From an uncultured Mitsuokella sp. (GTDB taxonomy: Bacteria; Bacillota; Negativicutes; Selenomonadales; Selenomonadaceae), in assembly GCA_900770895.1 (NCBI GenBank), contig CAAGMF010000264.1:1-5470 (forward strand): a stretch of 5,470 nucleotides of DNA, given 5' to 3'. This document shows positions 1 to 5,436 of this stretch, piece after piece. A program made the position numbers and the translations under genes. The notes under the pieces are model-generated. The model saw only the letters and a list, made by a program, of their open reading frames with translations, had not been told where the DNA came from and did no database searches. The stretch's first letter is position 1. Each line of letters opens with the position of its first letter.

Positions 1-1
1 G

Positions 2-562
2 GTCGGTGCCGACCAGACGCAGCACCTCGAGTTCACGCGCGATATCGCAACGCGTTTCAACCATACCTATGGCGAGACGTTCCGCCTGCCTGAGGGCTAT
101 TTCCCGAAAGCCGGCGCCCGCGTCATGAGCCTCCAGGACCCGACAAGCAAGATGAGCAAATCGGATACGAATCCGAAAGCTACCATATATATCCTCGACG
201 ACGAGAAAACCATCCTGCGGAAATTCAAGAGCGCTGTCACCGACAGTGAGGCCGAGGTCGTCTACCGCGAGGGCAAGGACGGCGTGAACAACCTCATGAC
301 CATCTACTCTGCCATCACGGGCGAGAGCCTCGACGATATCGCCCGCGACTTCGCTGGCAAGGGTTATGGCGACTTCAAGGATGCCGTCGGCCACGCCGTC
401 GCGGACGAGCTCCAGCCGATTCGCGACCGCTACGCCGAGCTCATGAACGACCGCCAGTATCTGGAGGCCCAGATGCGCGATGGTGCCGAGCGCGCCAGCC
501 GCATCGCCAACAAAACACTGAACAAGGCCAAGAAAAAAGTCGGCCTGCTGCTGCCGCAGTAA
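2..562 (+). CDS. trpS: Tryptophanyl-tRNA synthetase, C-terminal part (5' truncated by window)
   Basis: TrpRS is a cytoplasmic class I aminoacyl-tRNA synthetase that charges tRNA-Trp with tryptophan using ATP. The frame is open from base 2, and 186 residues are visible before the TAA at 560-562. The visible part opens with VGADQTQHLEFTRDIATRFN, the conserved Rossmann-fold helix region of bacterial TrpRS. It continues through FPKAGARVMSLQDPTSKMSKS, where KMSKS (bases 149-163) is the class I signature loop that binds ATP. The C-terminal helical domain follows, with the usual pattern of a DELQPIRDRY segment and a basic tail before the stop. Bacterial TrpRS is about 330 residues, so roughly the first 145, with the HIGH motif, lie upstream of the window. 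No internal stop or frameshift is seen. A terminator follows 24 bases after the stop. The family assignment is secure. Confidence 0.96.
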   Translation, partial: VGADQTQHLEFTRDIATRFNHTYGETFRLPEGYFPKAGARVMSLQDPTSKMSKSDTNPKATIYILDDEKTILRKFKSAVTDSEAEVVYREGKDGVNNLMTIYSAITGESLDDIARDFAGKGYGDFKDAVGHAVADELQPIRDRYAELMNDRQYLEAQMRDGAERASRIANKTLNKAKKKVGLLLPQ

Positions 563-586
563 GAGACGCAACATATAGGCATACCA

Positions 587-616
587 AAAGGGGACTGCTA
601 AATAGCAGTCCCCTTT
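587..616 (+). terminator. Intrinsic terminator of trpS
   Basis: A perfect 12-bp stem, AAAGGGGACTGC (587-598) with GCAGTCCCCTTT (605-616), closes a 6-base loop TAAATA. It starts 24 bases after the trpS stop codon. An A-run precedes the stem and the 3' arm ends in TTT followed by GTATT, so the U-tract is short. Position and stem strength support termination of trpS; the A-rich 5' flank could give weaker function on the other strand as well. Confidence 0.85.
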
Positions 617-624
617 GTATTCCA

Positions 625-820
625 GCCTTCCCCTCAGGGGGCGCGAAGCGCGGGTTGCCGGTGGCAACCCCGGACAGGTGGCTCGCAGCGCAGCCGGGAG
701 ACGAAAGAGGTGTAGCAAGAGAGACTCGCTATTTAGAGGATTTAACTCAAGGTCTAGAGCCATGTCCCAGCTACACCTCATCCACCGCTAACGCGGTCCC
801 CCTTCTCCTGAGGAGAAGGC
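625..820. repeat. Hairpin-rich intergenic element: two inverted repeat copies
   Basis: Two related units face each other. The left unit (625-716, + strand) begins GCCTTCCCCTCAGG and ends GAGGTGTAGC. The right unit (770-820, read on the - strand) begins GCCTTCTCCTCAGG and ends with the identical GAGGTGTAGC. The opening 14-mers match at 13 positions and the closing 10-mers at all 10. Inside are several small hairpins: GCGC/GCGC at 641-651, GGGTTGCC/GGCAACCC at 652-670, ACCGC/GCGGT at 784-797 and CCTTCTCC/GGAGAAGG at 801-819. The bases between units (717-769) show no clear structure. No convincing coding frame or Shine-Dalgarno site is seen in 563-870, and nothing recognisable in 821-870. The element looks like a small non-coding palindromic repeat of the kind scattered between genes in some Firmicutes; the family name is not known to me. 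It lies between converging genes, so its hairpins may also help stop transcription of the permease gene, for which no separate U-tract terminator is evident. Confidence 0.6.
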
Positions 821-870
821 CATAAACGTTGCCTCTTTAAAAACGCTTTATTGCCCCTCGCCCCTCAATT

Positions 871-2148
871 TCACATCAAATATCTGAGATATACGTATAT
901 CGTCGACAGGACGATGGTCAGCAGCATGATCGGGAAGCCGACGCGGAGGAAGCGGAGGAAGGTTATCTTCACGCCGCGTTCAGCCGCGAGGCCGGCGACG
1001 ATGAGGTTTGCCGATGCTCCCACCAGCGTGCCATTACCACCGAGGCAGGCACCGAGGGCCAGGCTCCACCATACCGGCTCGAGGTTCGTGACACCCATCT
1101 GGCCCATCGACTGCACGAGCGGTATCATCGTAGCGACGAACGGGATATTGTCGAGCACGGAGGATACGATAGCAGAGAGCCACAGGATCATGATCGACGT
1201 CGTCGTGACGTCGCCGCCCGTGAGGCTCACAGCCTCTACTGCCAGGTCATGGATGACACCGGTCTCGACGAGGCCTCCGACAGCGATGAACAGGCCGATG
1301 AAGAAGAATATCGTCGCCCACTCGACGGATTTCATCGTCGTCTCGACGAGATGATGGCTGCCGCCGGCGAGCAGGAGCAGCAGGAAGCCGCCACCCAGAG
1401 CGATCAGCGAGGACTCGAGATGAAGCATGCTGTGCATGAAGAAGCCCAGGATCGTCAGTCCGAGCACGAACAGCGACTTGGCGAGCAGGCGGCGGTCCTT
1501 CAGCGATTTCGCAGCATCGAGGGCCATGACCTCCTGCTGGAGCTCCGGTTTCGTATGCAGCTGCTTGCGATACAGGACCTCGACGATGCCCAGCACGACG
1601 ACGAGGCAGATGAAAGCGATCGGTGCGAGGTTCGTGATGAACGACATGAAATCGAGCTCCGGCACGGCGCTGCCGATCATGATGTTCGGCGGGTCACCGA
1701 TGAGCGTCGCCGTACCACCGATATTCGAGGCGATGATCTGCGTCAGCAGGAACGGCGCCGGCGATATGTGCAGCTTGTTCGTGATGGAGAACGTGACCGG
1801 CACCATGAGCAGCACGGTCGTCACATTATCGAGGAATCCTGAGAATACGGCCGTGATGATGGCCAGGTAGATCAGGATGCGCCGCGGCTCCGCCTTTGCC
1901 GCCTGAGCGGCGCGGATCGCCACATAGTCGAACAGTCCCGTATGGCTCGTGACGCCGACGAGCACCATCATGCCGACGAGCAGCCCGAGCGTATTGAAAT
2001 CCACATGGTGCAGGGCGGTATCCATGCTCATGACGCCCATGTAGAGCATAACGAGCGCGCCGAGCACGGCCGCGACGGTACGGTGGATCTTCTCCGAAAC
2101 GATGACCACGTACATCAATATGAATACGATTCCAGCTAATACTTCCAT
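871..2148 (-). CDS. ArsB/NhaD-type (ion transporter superfamily) permease
   Basis: This is a 425-residue inner-membrane protein, almost entirely hydrophobic, of the usual length for the family, with about 10-12 membrane segments. Two halves carry matching signatures: FLDNVTTVLLMVP (105-117) with SNIGGTATLIGDPPN (141-155), and VLDNIPFVATMIP (331-343) with GACLGGNGTLVGASAN (366-381). This duplicated LDN...P plus GG..TL.G...N pattern is typical of ArsB/NhaD and related SLC13-like permeases, where the two re-entrant regions form the transport site. A charged cytoplasmic loop at about 195-222 separates the halves. The start is fixed by AAAGGAGG at 2155-2162, six bases before the ATG. Known relatives move arsenite, sodium/protons or carboxylates; no ars gene is nearby, so arsenite export is not supported. 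The gene follows aspA on the same strand, 113 bases downstream, behind its own candidate promoter. A dicarboxylate or cation role linked to aspartate/fumarate metabolism is possible but only inferred. The family is confident, the substrate unknown. Confidence 0.9.
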   Translation of the reverse strand: MEVLAGIVFILMYVVIVSEKIHRTVAAVLGALVMLYMGVMSMDTALHHVDFNTLGLLVGMMVLVGVTSHTGLFDYVAIRAAQAAKAEPRRILIYLAIITAVFSGFLDNVTTVLLMVPVTFSITNKLHISPAPFLLTQIIASNIGGTATLIGDPPNIMIGSAVPELDFMSFITNLAPIAFICLVVVLGIVEVLYRKQLHTKPELQQEVMALDAAKSLKDRRLLAKSLFVLGLTILGFFMHSMLHLESSLIALGGGFLLLLLAGGSHHLVETTMKSVEWATIFFFIGLFIAVGGLVETGVIHDLAVEAVSLTGGDVTTTSIMILWLSAIVSSVLDNIPFVATMIPLVQSMGQMGVTNLEPVWWSLALGACLGGNGTLVGASANLIVAGLAAERGVKITFLRFLRVGFPIMLLTIVLSTIYVYLRYLM

Positions 2149-2169
2149 TTTAGGCCTCCTTTACCTAGA

Positions 2170-2208
2170 TACAAAAAGATAGACGGAGCCTGTGGTGAAC
2201 AGACTCCG
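2170..2208 (-). terminator. Terminator-like hairpin between aspA and the permease gene
   Basis: On the - strand CGGAGTCTGT (2199-2208) pairs with ACAGGCTCCG (2184-2193) in a 10-bp stem with one T-G wobble and a 5-base loop. The run TCTATCTTTTTGT follows, so the T5 tract sits about seven bases past the stem, which weakens the call. It lies 53 bases after the aspA stop and 35 bases before the permease start. It may end aspA transcripts. Because the candidate permease promoter lies upstream of it, it may also act as an attenuator in the permease leader. Confidence 0.6.
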
Positions 2209-2235
2209 CCTTTGCTTTGCTTATTGATTTTCTAT

Positions 2236-2265
2236 AGCATAGCATAGAGATTTTGCTTTTGTCAA
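2236..2265 (-). promoter_or_regulatory. Candidate promoter of the permease gene, overlapping the aspA stop
   Basis: A perfect -35 hexamer TTGACA lies at 2260-2265 on the - strand. An 18-base spacer separates it from TATGCT (2236-2241), which matches four of six -10 positions. Transcription would start near 2229, giving a leader of about 80 bases before the permease ATG. The TGA stop codon of aspA (2262-2264) lies inside the TTGACA box. The spacer and -10 region contain the tandem CTATGCTATGCTATAG. Confidence 0.55.
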
Positions 2266-3650
2266 CCTGCGATGCCGGGGGTCGTCATCTGGCGCGGAGC
2301 CAGGATGCGCTCCATATCGCTGCGAGAGACGAGGTTCTTCTCGAGGATGACCTCGCGTACCGGCTTGCCGGTATTGTAGGCCTCTTTCGCTATCATGGCC
2401 GCATTCTCATAGCCGATATGGGGCAGCATGGCCGTCACGACGCCAACGCTCTTATCCAGCCACTCCTGGCACTGCTCCCGATTCGGCTCCAGCCCTGTGA
2501 GCAGCTTGTCGACGAACGTGTCGACCGCATTCGTCATGTATTTGAACGAATTGAACAGGTTGAAGCTGATGACCGGCTCCATGACATTCAGCTCGAACTG
2601 GCCGTTCTCGACGCCGAGACTGACCGCCATATCATTCGCGATGACCTGATAGCAGGCCTGATCGAGCACCTCGGCAATGACCGGATTGACCTTACCCGGC
2701 ATGATGGACGAGCCCGGCTGGCGCTTCGGCAGCTTCAGCTCATTGAGGCCGCAACGCGGACCGGAGGCCATGAGACGGAAATCATTCGCCATCTTGATGA
2801 GGACGAGCGCCGTCGTCTTCAGCGCCGCCGAGACATCGGCGAAGCCATCCGTATTATTCGTGGCGTCGATCATGTTGTCAGCCGTGACGTATTGCTCCCC
2901 CGTCACCTCAGAAAGTGTCTCCGCAACTTTGCTGATGTAGGCAGGCTCCGCATTCAGCCCCGTGCCGACTGCCGTGCCGCCCATGTTGATGACATGGATG
3001 CTGGCGACCGCCTGATCGATGCGCTTCATGCCGCGGCGCACGGACGAGGCATACGAGCCCATCTCCTGCCCCAGCGTGATTGGCACGGCATCCTGCAGGT
3101 GCGTACGTCCCATCTTCAGGATGTCTTTGTACTCGACGGATTTATGCTCGAGTTCGGTCGCCAGACGGTCAAGCGCCGCCGTCAGCTTTTTCGCCTTGTA
3201 GCTGAGGCAGACCTTGATCGCGGTCGGGAAGCTGTCATTCGTCGACTGGGCCATGTTCGCATGGTTGTTCGGGGAAATGATATCGTAGCGGCCCTTCGGC
3301 TGTCCAGCCAGCTCGAGCGCCCGGTTGCAGAGGACCTCGTTGACATTCATGTTCACCGAGGTGCCAGCCCCGCCCTGGATGGGATCGACCGGGAACTGAT
3401 CCAGCATCTGGCCGGATATGATCTCATCGGCTGCCTGCACGAGCAGATTGCCGATTTTCGCATCCAGTCGTCCCGTGGACATGTTGGCGAGAGCCGCTGC
3501 CTTCTTGACCTTGGCAAAGGACTGGACGAAATCTGGATCGATGGTCTGACCGGTTATCTGGAAATTGCCGATGGCCCGCAGCGTCTGCACGCCATAATAT
3601 ACCTCATCAGGTACTTCCATCTCGCCCAAGAAATCATGCTCTGTTCTCAT
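2262..3650 (-). CDS. aspA: Aspartate ammonia-lyase (aspartase)
   Basis: AspA catalyses the reversible deamination of L-aspartate to fumarate and ammonia in the cytoplasm; the active form in the family is a homotetramer. The 462-residue product has the full length and the conserved blocks of the aspartase/fumarase family in order: the N-terminal EVPDEVYYGVQTLRAI (12-27), GGAGTSVNMNVNE (93-105), STND (136-139), GRTHLQDAVP (181-190) and the signature loop GSSIMPGKVNP (313-323), whose serine is the catalytic base in characterised members. Aspartase rather than fumarase C is favoured by LGEMEVPDEVYYGVQTLRA, DQFPVDPIQGGAGTSVNMN and the ending MTTPGIAG, which closely resembles the Bacillus aspartase tail. 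The ATG is preceded by AAAGGA (3659-3664) at eight bases. The gene has a strong promoter and a terminator in its leader. The permease gene follows on the same strand. Confidence 0.93.
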   Translation of the reverse strand: MRTEHDFLGEMEVPDEVYYGVQTLRAIGNFQITGQTIDPDFVQSFAKVKKAAALANMSTGRLDAKIGNLLVQAADEIISGQMLDQFPVDPIQGGAGTSVNMNVNEVLCNRALELAGQPKGRYDIISPNNHANMAQSTNDSFPTAIKVCLSYKAKKLTAALDRLATELEHKSVEYKDILKMGRTHLQDAVPITLGQEMGSYASSVRRGMKRIDQAVASIHVINMGGTAVGTGLNAEPAYISKVAETLSEVTGEQYVTADNMIDATNNTDGFADVSAALKTTALVLIKMANDFRLMASGPRCGLNELKLPKRQPGSSIMPGKVNPVIAEVLDQACYQVIANDMAVSLGVENGQFELNVMEPVISFNLFNSFKYMTNAVDTFVDKLLTGLEPNREQCQEWLDKSVGVVTAMLPHIGYENAAMIAKEAYNTGKPVREVILEKNLVSRSDMERILAPRQMTTPGIAG

Positions 3651-3687
3651 TTTCTTGTCCTTTCTTCACCATGGCGCCGGAGCGCAC

Positions 3688-3728
3688 AAAAAAAGCGTCA
3701 GCGGACAGAACTACTGTCCAGCTGACGC
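3688..3728 (-). terminator. Strong intrinsic terminator in the aspA leader (candidate attenuator)
   Basis: On the - strand GCGTCAGC (3721-3728) plus GGACAG (3714-3719) pair with CTGTCC (3703-3708 side) plus GCTGACGC (3695-3702), giving a 14-bp stem with a single bulged base at 3720 and a 5-base loop. Seven T residues (3688-3694) follow at once. This is a textbook intrinsic terminator. It ends 37 bases before the aspA start codon and lies downstream of the aspA promoter at 3772-3800. The operon further upstream has its own terminator at 3866-3904. This one therefore mainly meets transcripts that start at the aspA promoter, which suggests attenuation. Confidence 0.85.
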
Positions 3729-3740
3729 CCTTGTCATCAT
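3711..3740 (-). CDS. Possible 9-residue leader peptide overlapping the aspA attenuator
   Basis: An open frame ATG...TAG encodes MMTRASAGQ within the aspA leader. Its last codons form the 5' arm of the terminator stem, and its TAG stop falls in the loop (3711-3713), so a ribosome reaching the stop would disrupt the hairpin. A weak Shine-Dalgarno-like AAGG lies about ten bases upstream of the ATG. The peptide has no aspartate or asparagine codons, so it is not a classical amino-acid-sensing leader. A frame this short can arise by chance; the placement is the only argument for it. Confidence 0.2.
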   Translation of the reverse strand: MMTRASAGQ

Positions 3741-3749
3741 TTCTATGGC

Positions 3750-3761
3750 CTTGATATCAAG
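3750..3761. promoter_or_regulatory. 12-bp perfect palindrome just after the aspA transcription start
   Basis: CTTGATATCAAG is a perfect palindrome lying about 5-16 bases downstream of the predicted aspA transcription start. It could be a repressor operator or a small 5' hairpin in the leader mRNA. The half-sites TTGAT/ATCAA resemble FNR half-sites but lack the usual 4-base spacer. Function unproven. Confidence 0.3.
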
Positions 3762-3771
3762 CTATGTACAA

Positions 3772-3800
3772 TTTATACCACAGCCCCAAACCTCTGTCAA
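3772..3800 (-). promoter_or_regulatory. aspA promoter
   Basis: On the - strand a perfect TTGACA (3795-3800) is followed by a 17-base spacer and TATAAA (3772-3777, continuing with T). This is a near-consensus housekeeping sigma factor promoter. Transcription would begin near 3765, giving a leader of about 115 bases that contains the terminator at 3688-3728. The promoter sits after the terminator of the upstream operon, in AT-rich non-coding DNA. Confidence 0.85.
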
Positions 3801-3841
3801 GCGTTTTGGCCGATATTATTTTCAAATTAACGAATTTTATT

Positions 3842-3859
3842 TGTGCAATATAATGCACA
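3842..3859. promoter_or_regulatory. CRP/FNR-like palindromic operator upstream of aspA
   Basis: TGTGCAATATAATGCACA is an inverted repeat with 6-base arms (TGTGCA/TGCACA) and a 6-base spacer. The geometry equals that of CRP-family sites (TGTGA-N6-TCACA), with C in place of the inner A/T position. Its centre lies about 85 bases upstream of the predicted aspA start, a distance used by class I activators. It is also downstream of the neighbouring operon's terminator, so aspA is the only obvious target. E. coli aspA is known to respond to CRP and FNR; transfer of that regulation to this organism is inference. Confidence 0.4.
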
Positions 3860-3865
3860 CGTACC

Positions 3866-3904
3866 AAAAAAGCCCGAAACCGCAGCAATGCCAATAGTTC
3901 CGGG
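3866..3904 (-). terminator. Intrinsic terminator of the methyltransferase/CARF-like operon
   Basis: On the - strand CCCGGAAC (3897-3904) pairs with GTTTCGGG (3873-3880) through eight positions including one G-T wobble, with a 16-base loop. The 3' side runs CTTTTTT (T6 at 3866-3871). It lies about 78 bases after the stop of the gene ending at 3982. The bases between, 3905-3981, are AT-rich and hold no gene. Confidence 0.75.
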
Positions 3905-3981
3905 ATTTTCTGTCTCATATGCATCGATTTTATACCCTGTATATTATTGCATTATATAATACATTTGAGAGCTTTTTCGGA

Positions 3982-4569
3982 TCAGGAATCGAATATGGTA
4001 GAGAGGCGCGGGTAGCTCAGCAGCTCCTCCGTACCGGGGTCATGGCGCAGGGCACCGCGCTCCGTATGAGCATCGAGGCGATAGACGTCGATATCGCAGC
4101 GCCCGGCCATCATGGCTGCTGCCGTGGCGGACTGCAGACTGCCGCCCGTGATATCAATGGCCATGTTGCCGACCGAGCTCCAGATATCAGCCTGCTTCTT
4201 CAGGCAGCGGCAGACAGTCGCATACCCATCGGCGCTGAACTCCGTGCTCACGATGCGGTCGGGCTCGAGCGCCAGATTATCGAGCAGGACCGAGTACTGA
4301 CGCGCATAGTGCTTCTGATAGAGGATATGGATATTCTGCGGCGCCAGCAACCGGACGATGAAGGCGGATTTGGCCCAGTCATCGCCGAGCAGGATGAACA
4401 TGCCGTAGTAGTCAGCGCTCTGCGCCTGCTCCTCATAGCGCAGACAGAAGCTTTTCTGCGCGAGCGGGATGAGCTCGTTGTCGTAGTAGTTATCCGCCCA
4501 CACCATCTGTTCGGCCGTGTCCTGCGGCATCCCGTGCCAGATACCGACCTTGTCGATCAGGCTTATCAT
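3982..4569 (-). CDS. Small CARF-like nucleotide-sensor-type protein, no effector domain
   Basis: The 195-residue soluble protein has no membrane segment or signal peptide. Its order of elements resembles a Rossmann-type CARF domain: a hydrophobic strand ending in glycine, YGMFILLG (55-62); a second strand NIHILY (79-84); then AIDITGGSLQSATAAAMMAG (137-156), like the conserved D-[IL]-[ST]-G-G-[TK] ligand loop and following helix of CRISPR-associated CARF proteins; a strand DIDVYRL (159-165); and DPGTEELL (177-184), recalling the PGSE-L segment that closes the CARF part of some Csx1/TIGR02710-type proteins. Those proteins continue into a nuclease or other effector; this one stops about a dozen residues later. 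The lysine usual after GG[TS] is replaced by leucine-glutamine. The gene is second in an operon, 46 bases after the methyltransferase stop. A longer frame to 4737 overlaps the methyltransferase, has an Arg/Ser-rich start and is rejected. The CARF assignment is by motif and fold pattern only; the gene is real, its function unknown. Confidence 0.75.
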   Translation of the reverse strand: MISLIDKVGIWHGMPQDTAEQMVWADNYYDNELIPLAQKSFCLRYEEQAQSADYYGMFILLGDDWAKSAFIVRLLAPQNIHILYQKHYARQYSVLLDNLALEPDRIVSTEFSADGYATVCRCLKKQADIWSSVGNMAIDITGGSLQSATAAAMMAGRCDIDVYRLDAHTERGALRHDPGTEELLSYPRLSTIFDS

Positions 4570-4573
4570 ATCG

Positions 4574-4579
4574 TCCTCC
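4574..4579 (-). promoter_or_regulatory. Shine-Dalgarno site deciding the start of the CARF-like gene
   Basis: GGAGGA lies four bases before the ATG at 4567-4569, inside the short gap after the methyltransferase stop. The alternative in-frame ATG at 4597-4599 has only a GAGG-type match about 14 bases upstream, too far to be convincing, so the start at 4569 is preferred. Confidence 0.7.
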
Positions 4580-4615
4580 GCCTTTCTCCATGAGAGCATC
4601 CGGTATCGGCCGCCC

Positions 4616-5260
4616 TCAGCGTCGTCCCTCGACACATATCCAGTGCGTGCCCGGCTGCGTGTGGATGGCGACCTCGCGGAATCCCGCAGCCTGGAACAGC
4701 CGCTGGAATTCCTCCTGCGTCGGATTCTGCAGCTCATAGCGCTCGATATTCGCCCGCTCCTCAGCCGTGAGCTCCGGCGTATCGTAGATATCCGCCACGA
4801 GCAGGAACTGGCCGCCCGTGCGCAGCACGCGATAGACCTCGCACAGGTTCGCCTCCGGATCCGGCCAGAAATAAAAGCTCTCCACCGTCACGATACGGTC
4901 GAAGCTCTCATCGCCGAACGGCATCTGCTCGACCGATCCCTGCAGCACATCGAGCCGATCGGTCTCTATGAGCACCGGATTGTAGCGGCGCGTCGCCTCG
5001 ACCGATACCTCGGAATAATCGAGGCCGGTCAGATGCCCCTCGGGCACGCGTCCTGCCAGGCGCGCGAGCGTCGCCCCACCGCCGCAGCCGATATCGAGCA
5101 CATCATCATCCGGCTGCATCTGGAAAAATCCCAGTGCCCACTCGGTCACGGCCGCATGACTCTCATTCATGCGCGCCAGCATCTGGGCCCCGGCCGCTCC
5201 CTCCGGATGGCGCGGATTCCCCTCGGCCGTCACGATATCTTGCTTTTCCTTAACTGTCAC
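4616..5260 (-). CDS. Class I SAM-dependent methyltransferase (Methyltransf_11 type)
   Basis: The 214-residue cytoplasmic protein has the standard Rossmann methyltransferase layout. Motif I is VLDIGCGGG (54-62), binding S-adenosylmethionine. The acidic end of strand 2 is in GLDYS (79-83). LQGSVEQMPFGDESFDRIV (106-124) is the motif II/III area with its adenine-side acidic residues, followed by ESFYFWPDP (127-135) and EVYRVLRTGGQF (141-152). A C-terminal EEFQRLFQAAGF segment (183-194) completes the fold, as in UbiE-like small-molecule methyltransferases. The start codon is GTG, preceded by GAGGTG (about 5267-5272) at six bases. The acceptor substrate cannot be deduced; an RNA, quinone or small-molecule target is possible. 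It is the first gene of an operon with the CARF-like gene and has its own promoter. Confidence 0.9.
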   Translation of the reverse strand: MTVKEKQDIVTAEGNPRHPEGAAGAQMLARMNESHAAVTEWALGFFQMQPDDDVLDIGCGGGATLARLAGRVPEGHLTGLDYSEVSVEATRRYNPVLIETDRLDVLQGSVEQMPFGDESFDRIVTVESFYFWPDPEANLCEVYRVLRTGGQFLLVADIYDTPELTAEERANIERYELQNPTQEEFQRLFQAAGFREVAIHTQPGTHWICVEGRR

Positions 5261-5294
5261 GATTCACACCTCTTCTGTTTGACTCATTATCTCT

Positions 5295-5323
5295 ATTCTA
5301 ACAGTTTATGACCCGGCTGGCAA
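5295..5323 (-). promoter_or_regulatory. Promoter of the methyltransferase/CARF-like operon
   Basis: On the - strand TTGCCA (5318-5323, five of six matches to TTGACA) is followed by a 17-base spacer and TAGAAT (5295-5300, five of six matches to TATAAT). Transcription would begin near 5288, giving a short leader of under 30 bases before the GTG start at 5260. Confidence 0.65.
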
Positions 5324-5363
5324 ACCATATACGCGACAACGTATCGAAACTGGAAATAACGAA

Positions 5364-5393
5364 ATCAGGCTGCCCGGGGTAAGGCAGCCTGAT
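5364..5393 (-). terminator. Intrinsic terminator-like hairpin upstream of the operon
   Basis: A perfect 11-bp stem, ATCAGGCTGCC (5364-5374) with GGCAGCCTGAT (5383-5393), encloses an 8-base loop. On the - strand it is followed by TTCGTTATTT, a moderately T-rich tail. On the + strand the next T-run (T6 at 5408-5413) is about 15 bases away. It most likely ends a - strand gene lying to the right of the window and insulates the methyltransferase operon. Confidence 0.6.
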
Positions 5394-5436
5394 CAGATGA
5401 GGGAATATTTTTTGGCTCTTCGGGCATACGTGTGGG

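Noticed and set aside
851..1870. Several + strand frames opposite the permease gene
   Set aside because: Their composition (runs of Glu, Asp, Arg, Gln and His) is typical of the antisense of membrane-protein codons, and no ribosome site or domain is seen.
2262..3650. Reading the lyase as fumarase C
   Set aside because: The shared loop GSSIMPGKVNP alone does not decide, but the N-terminal block, the DQFPVDPIQGGAGTSVNMN segment and the MTTPGIAG tail match aspartases better.
2253..3725. A 490-codon open frame on the + strand opposite aspA
   Set aside because: It is antisense to a clear full-length aspartase, is rich in Arg, His and Asp with no recognisable domain, lacks a convincing Shine-Dalgarno site, and is explained by the GC-rich third codon positions of aspA.
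3848..3957. TGCATTATAT occurring in opposite orientation at 3848-3857 and 3948-3957, and the palindrome ATTATATAAT at 3951-3960
   Set aside because: Short AT-rich matches are expected by chance in this AT-rich intergenic DNA; too weak to call a repeat or operator pair.
3651..3981. Search for a CRISPR array or cas gene near the CARF-like protein
   Set aside because: No regularly spaced direct repeats or cas-like frames are present anywhere in the window; the hairpins here are terminators.
4570..4737. N-terminal extension of the CARF-like gene into the methyltransferase
   Set aside because: The extension is Arg/Ser-rich, overlaps the conserved end of the methyltransferase, and a good Shine-Dalgarno site supports the later start at 4569.
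4517..5311. A 264-codon + strand frame opposite the methyltransferase
   Set aside because: It is Arg/Leu/His-rich without motifs and mirrors the well-supported methyltransferase gene on the other strand.
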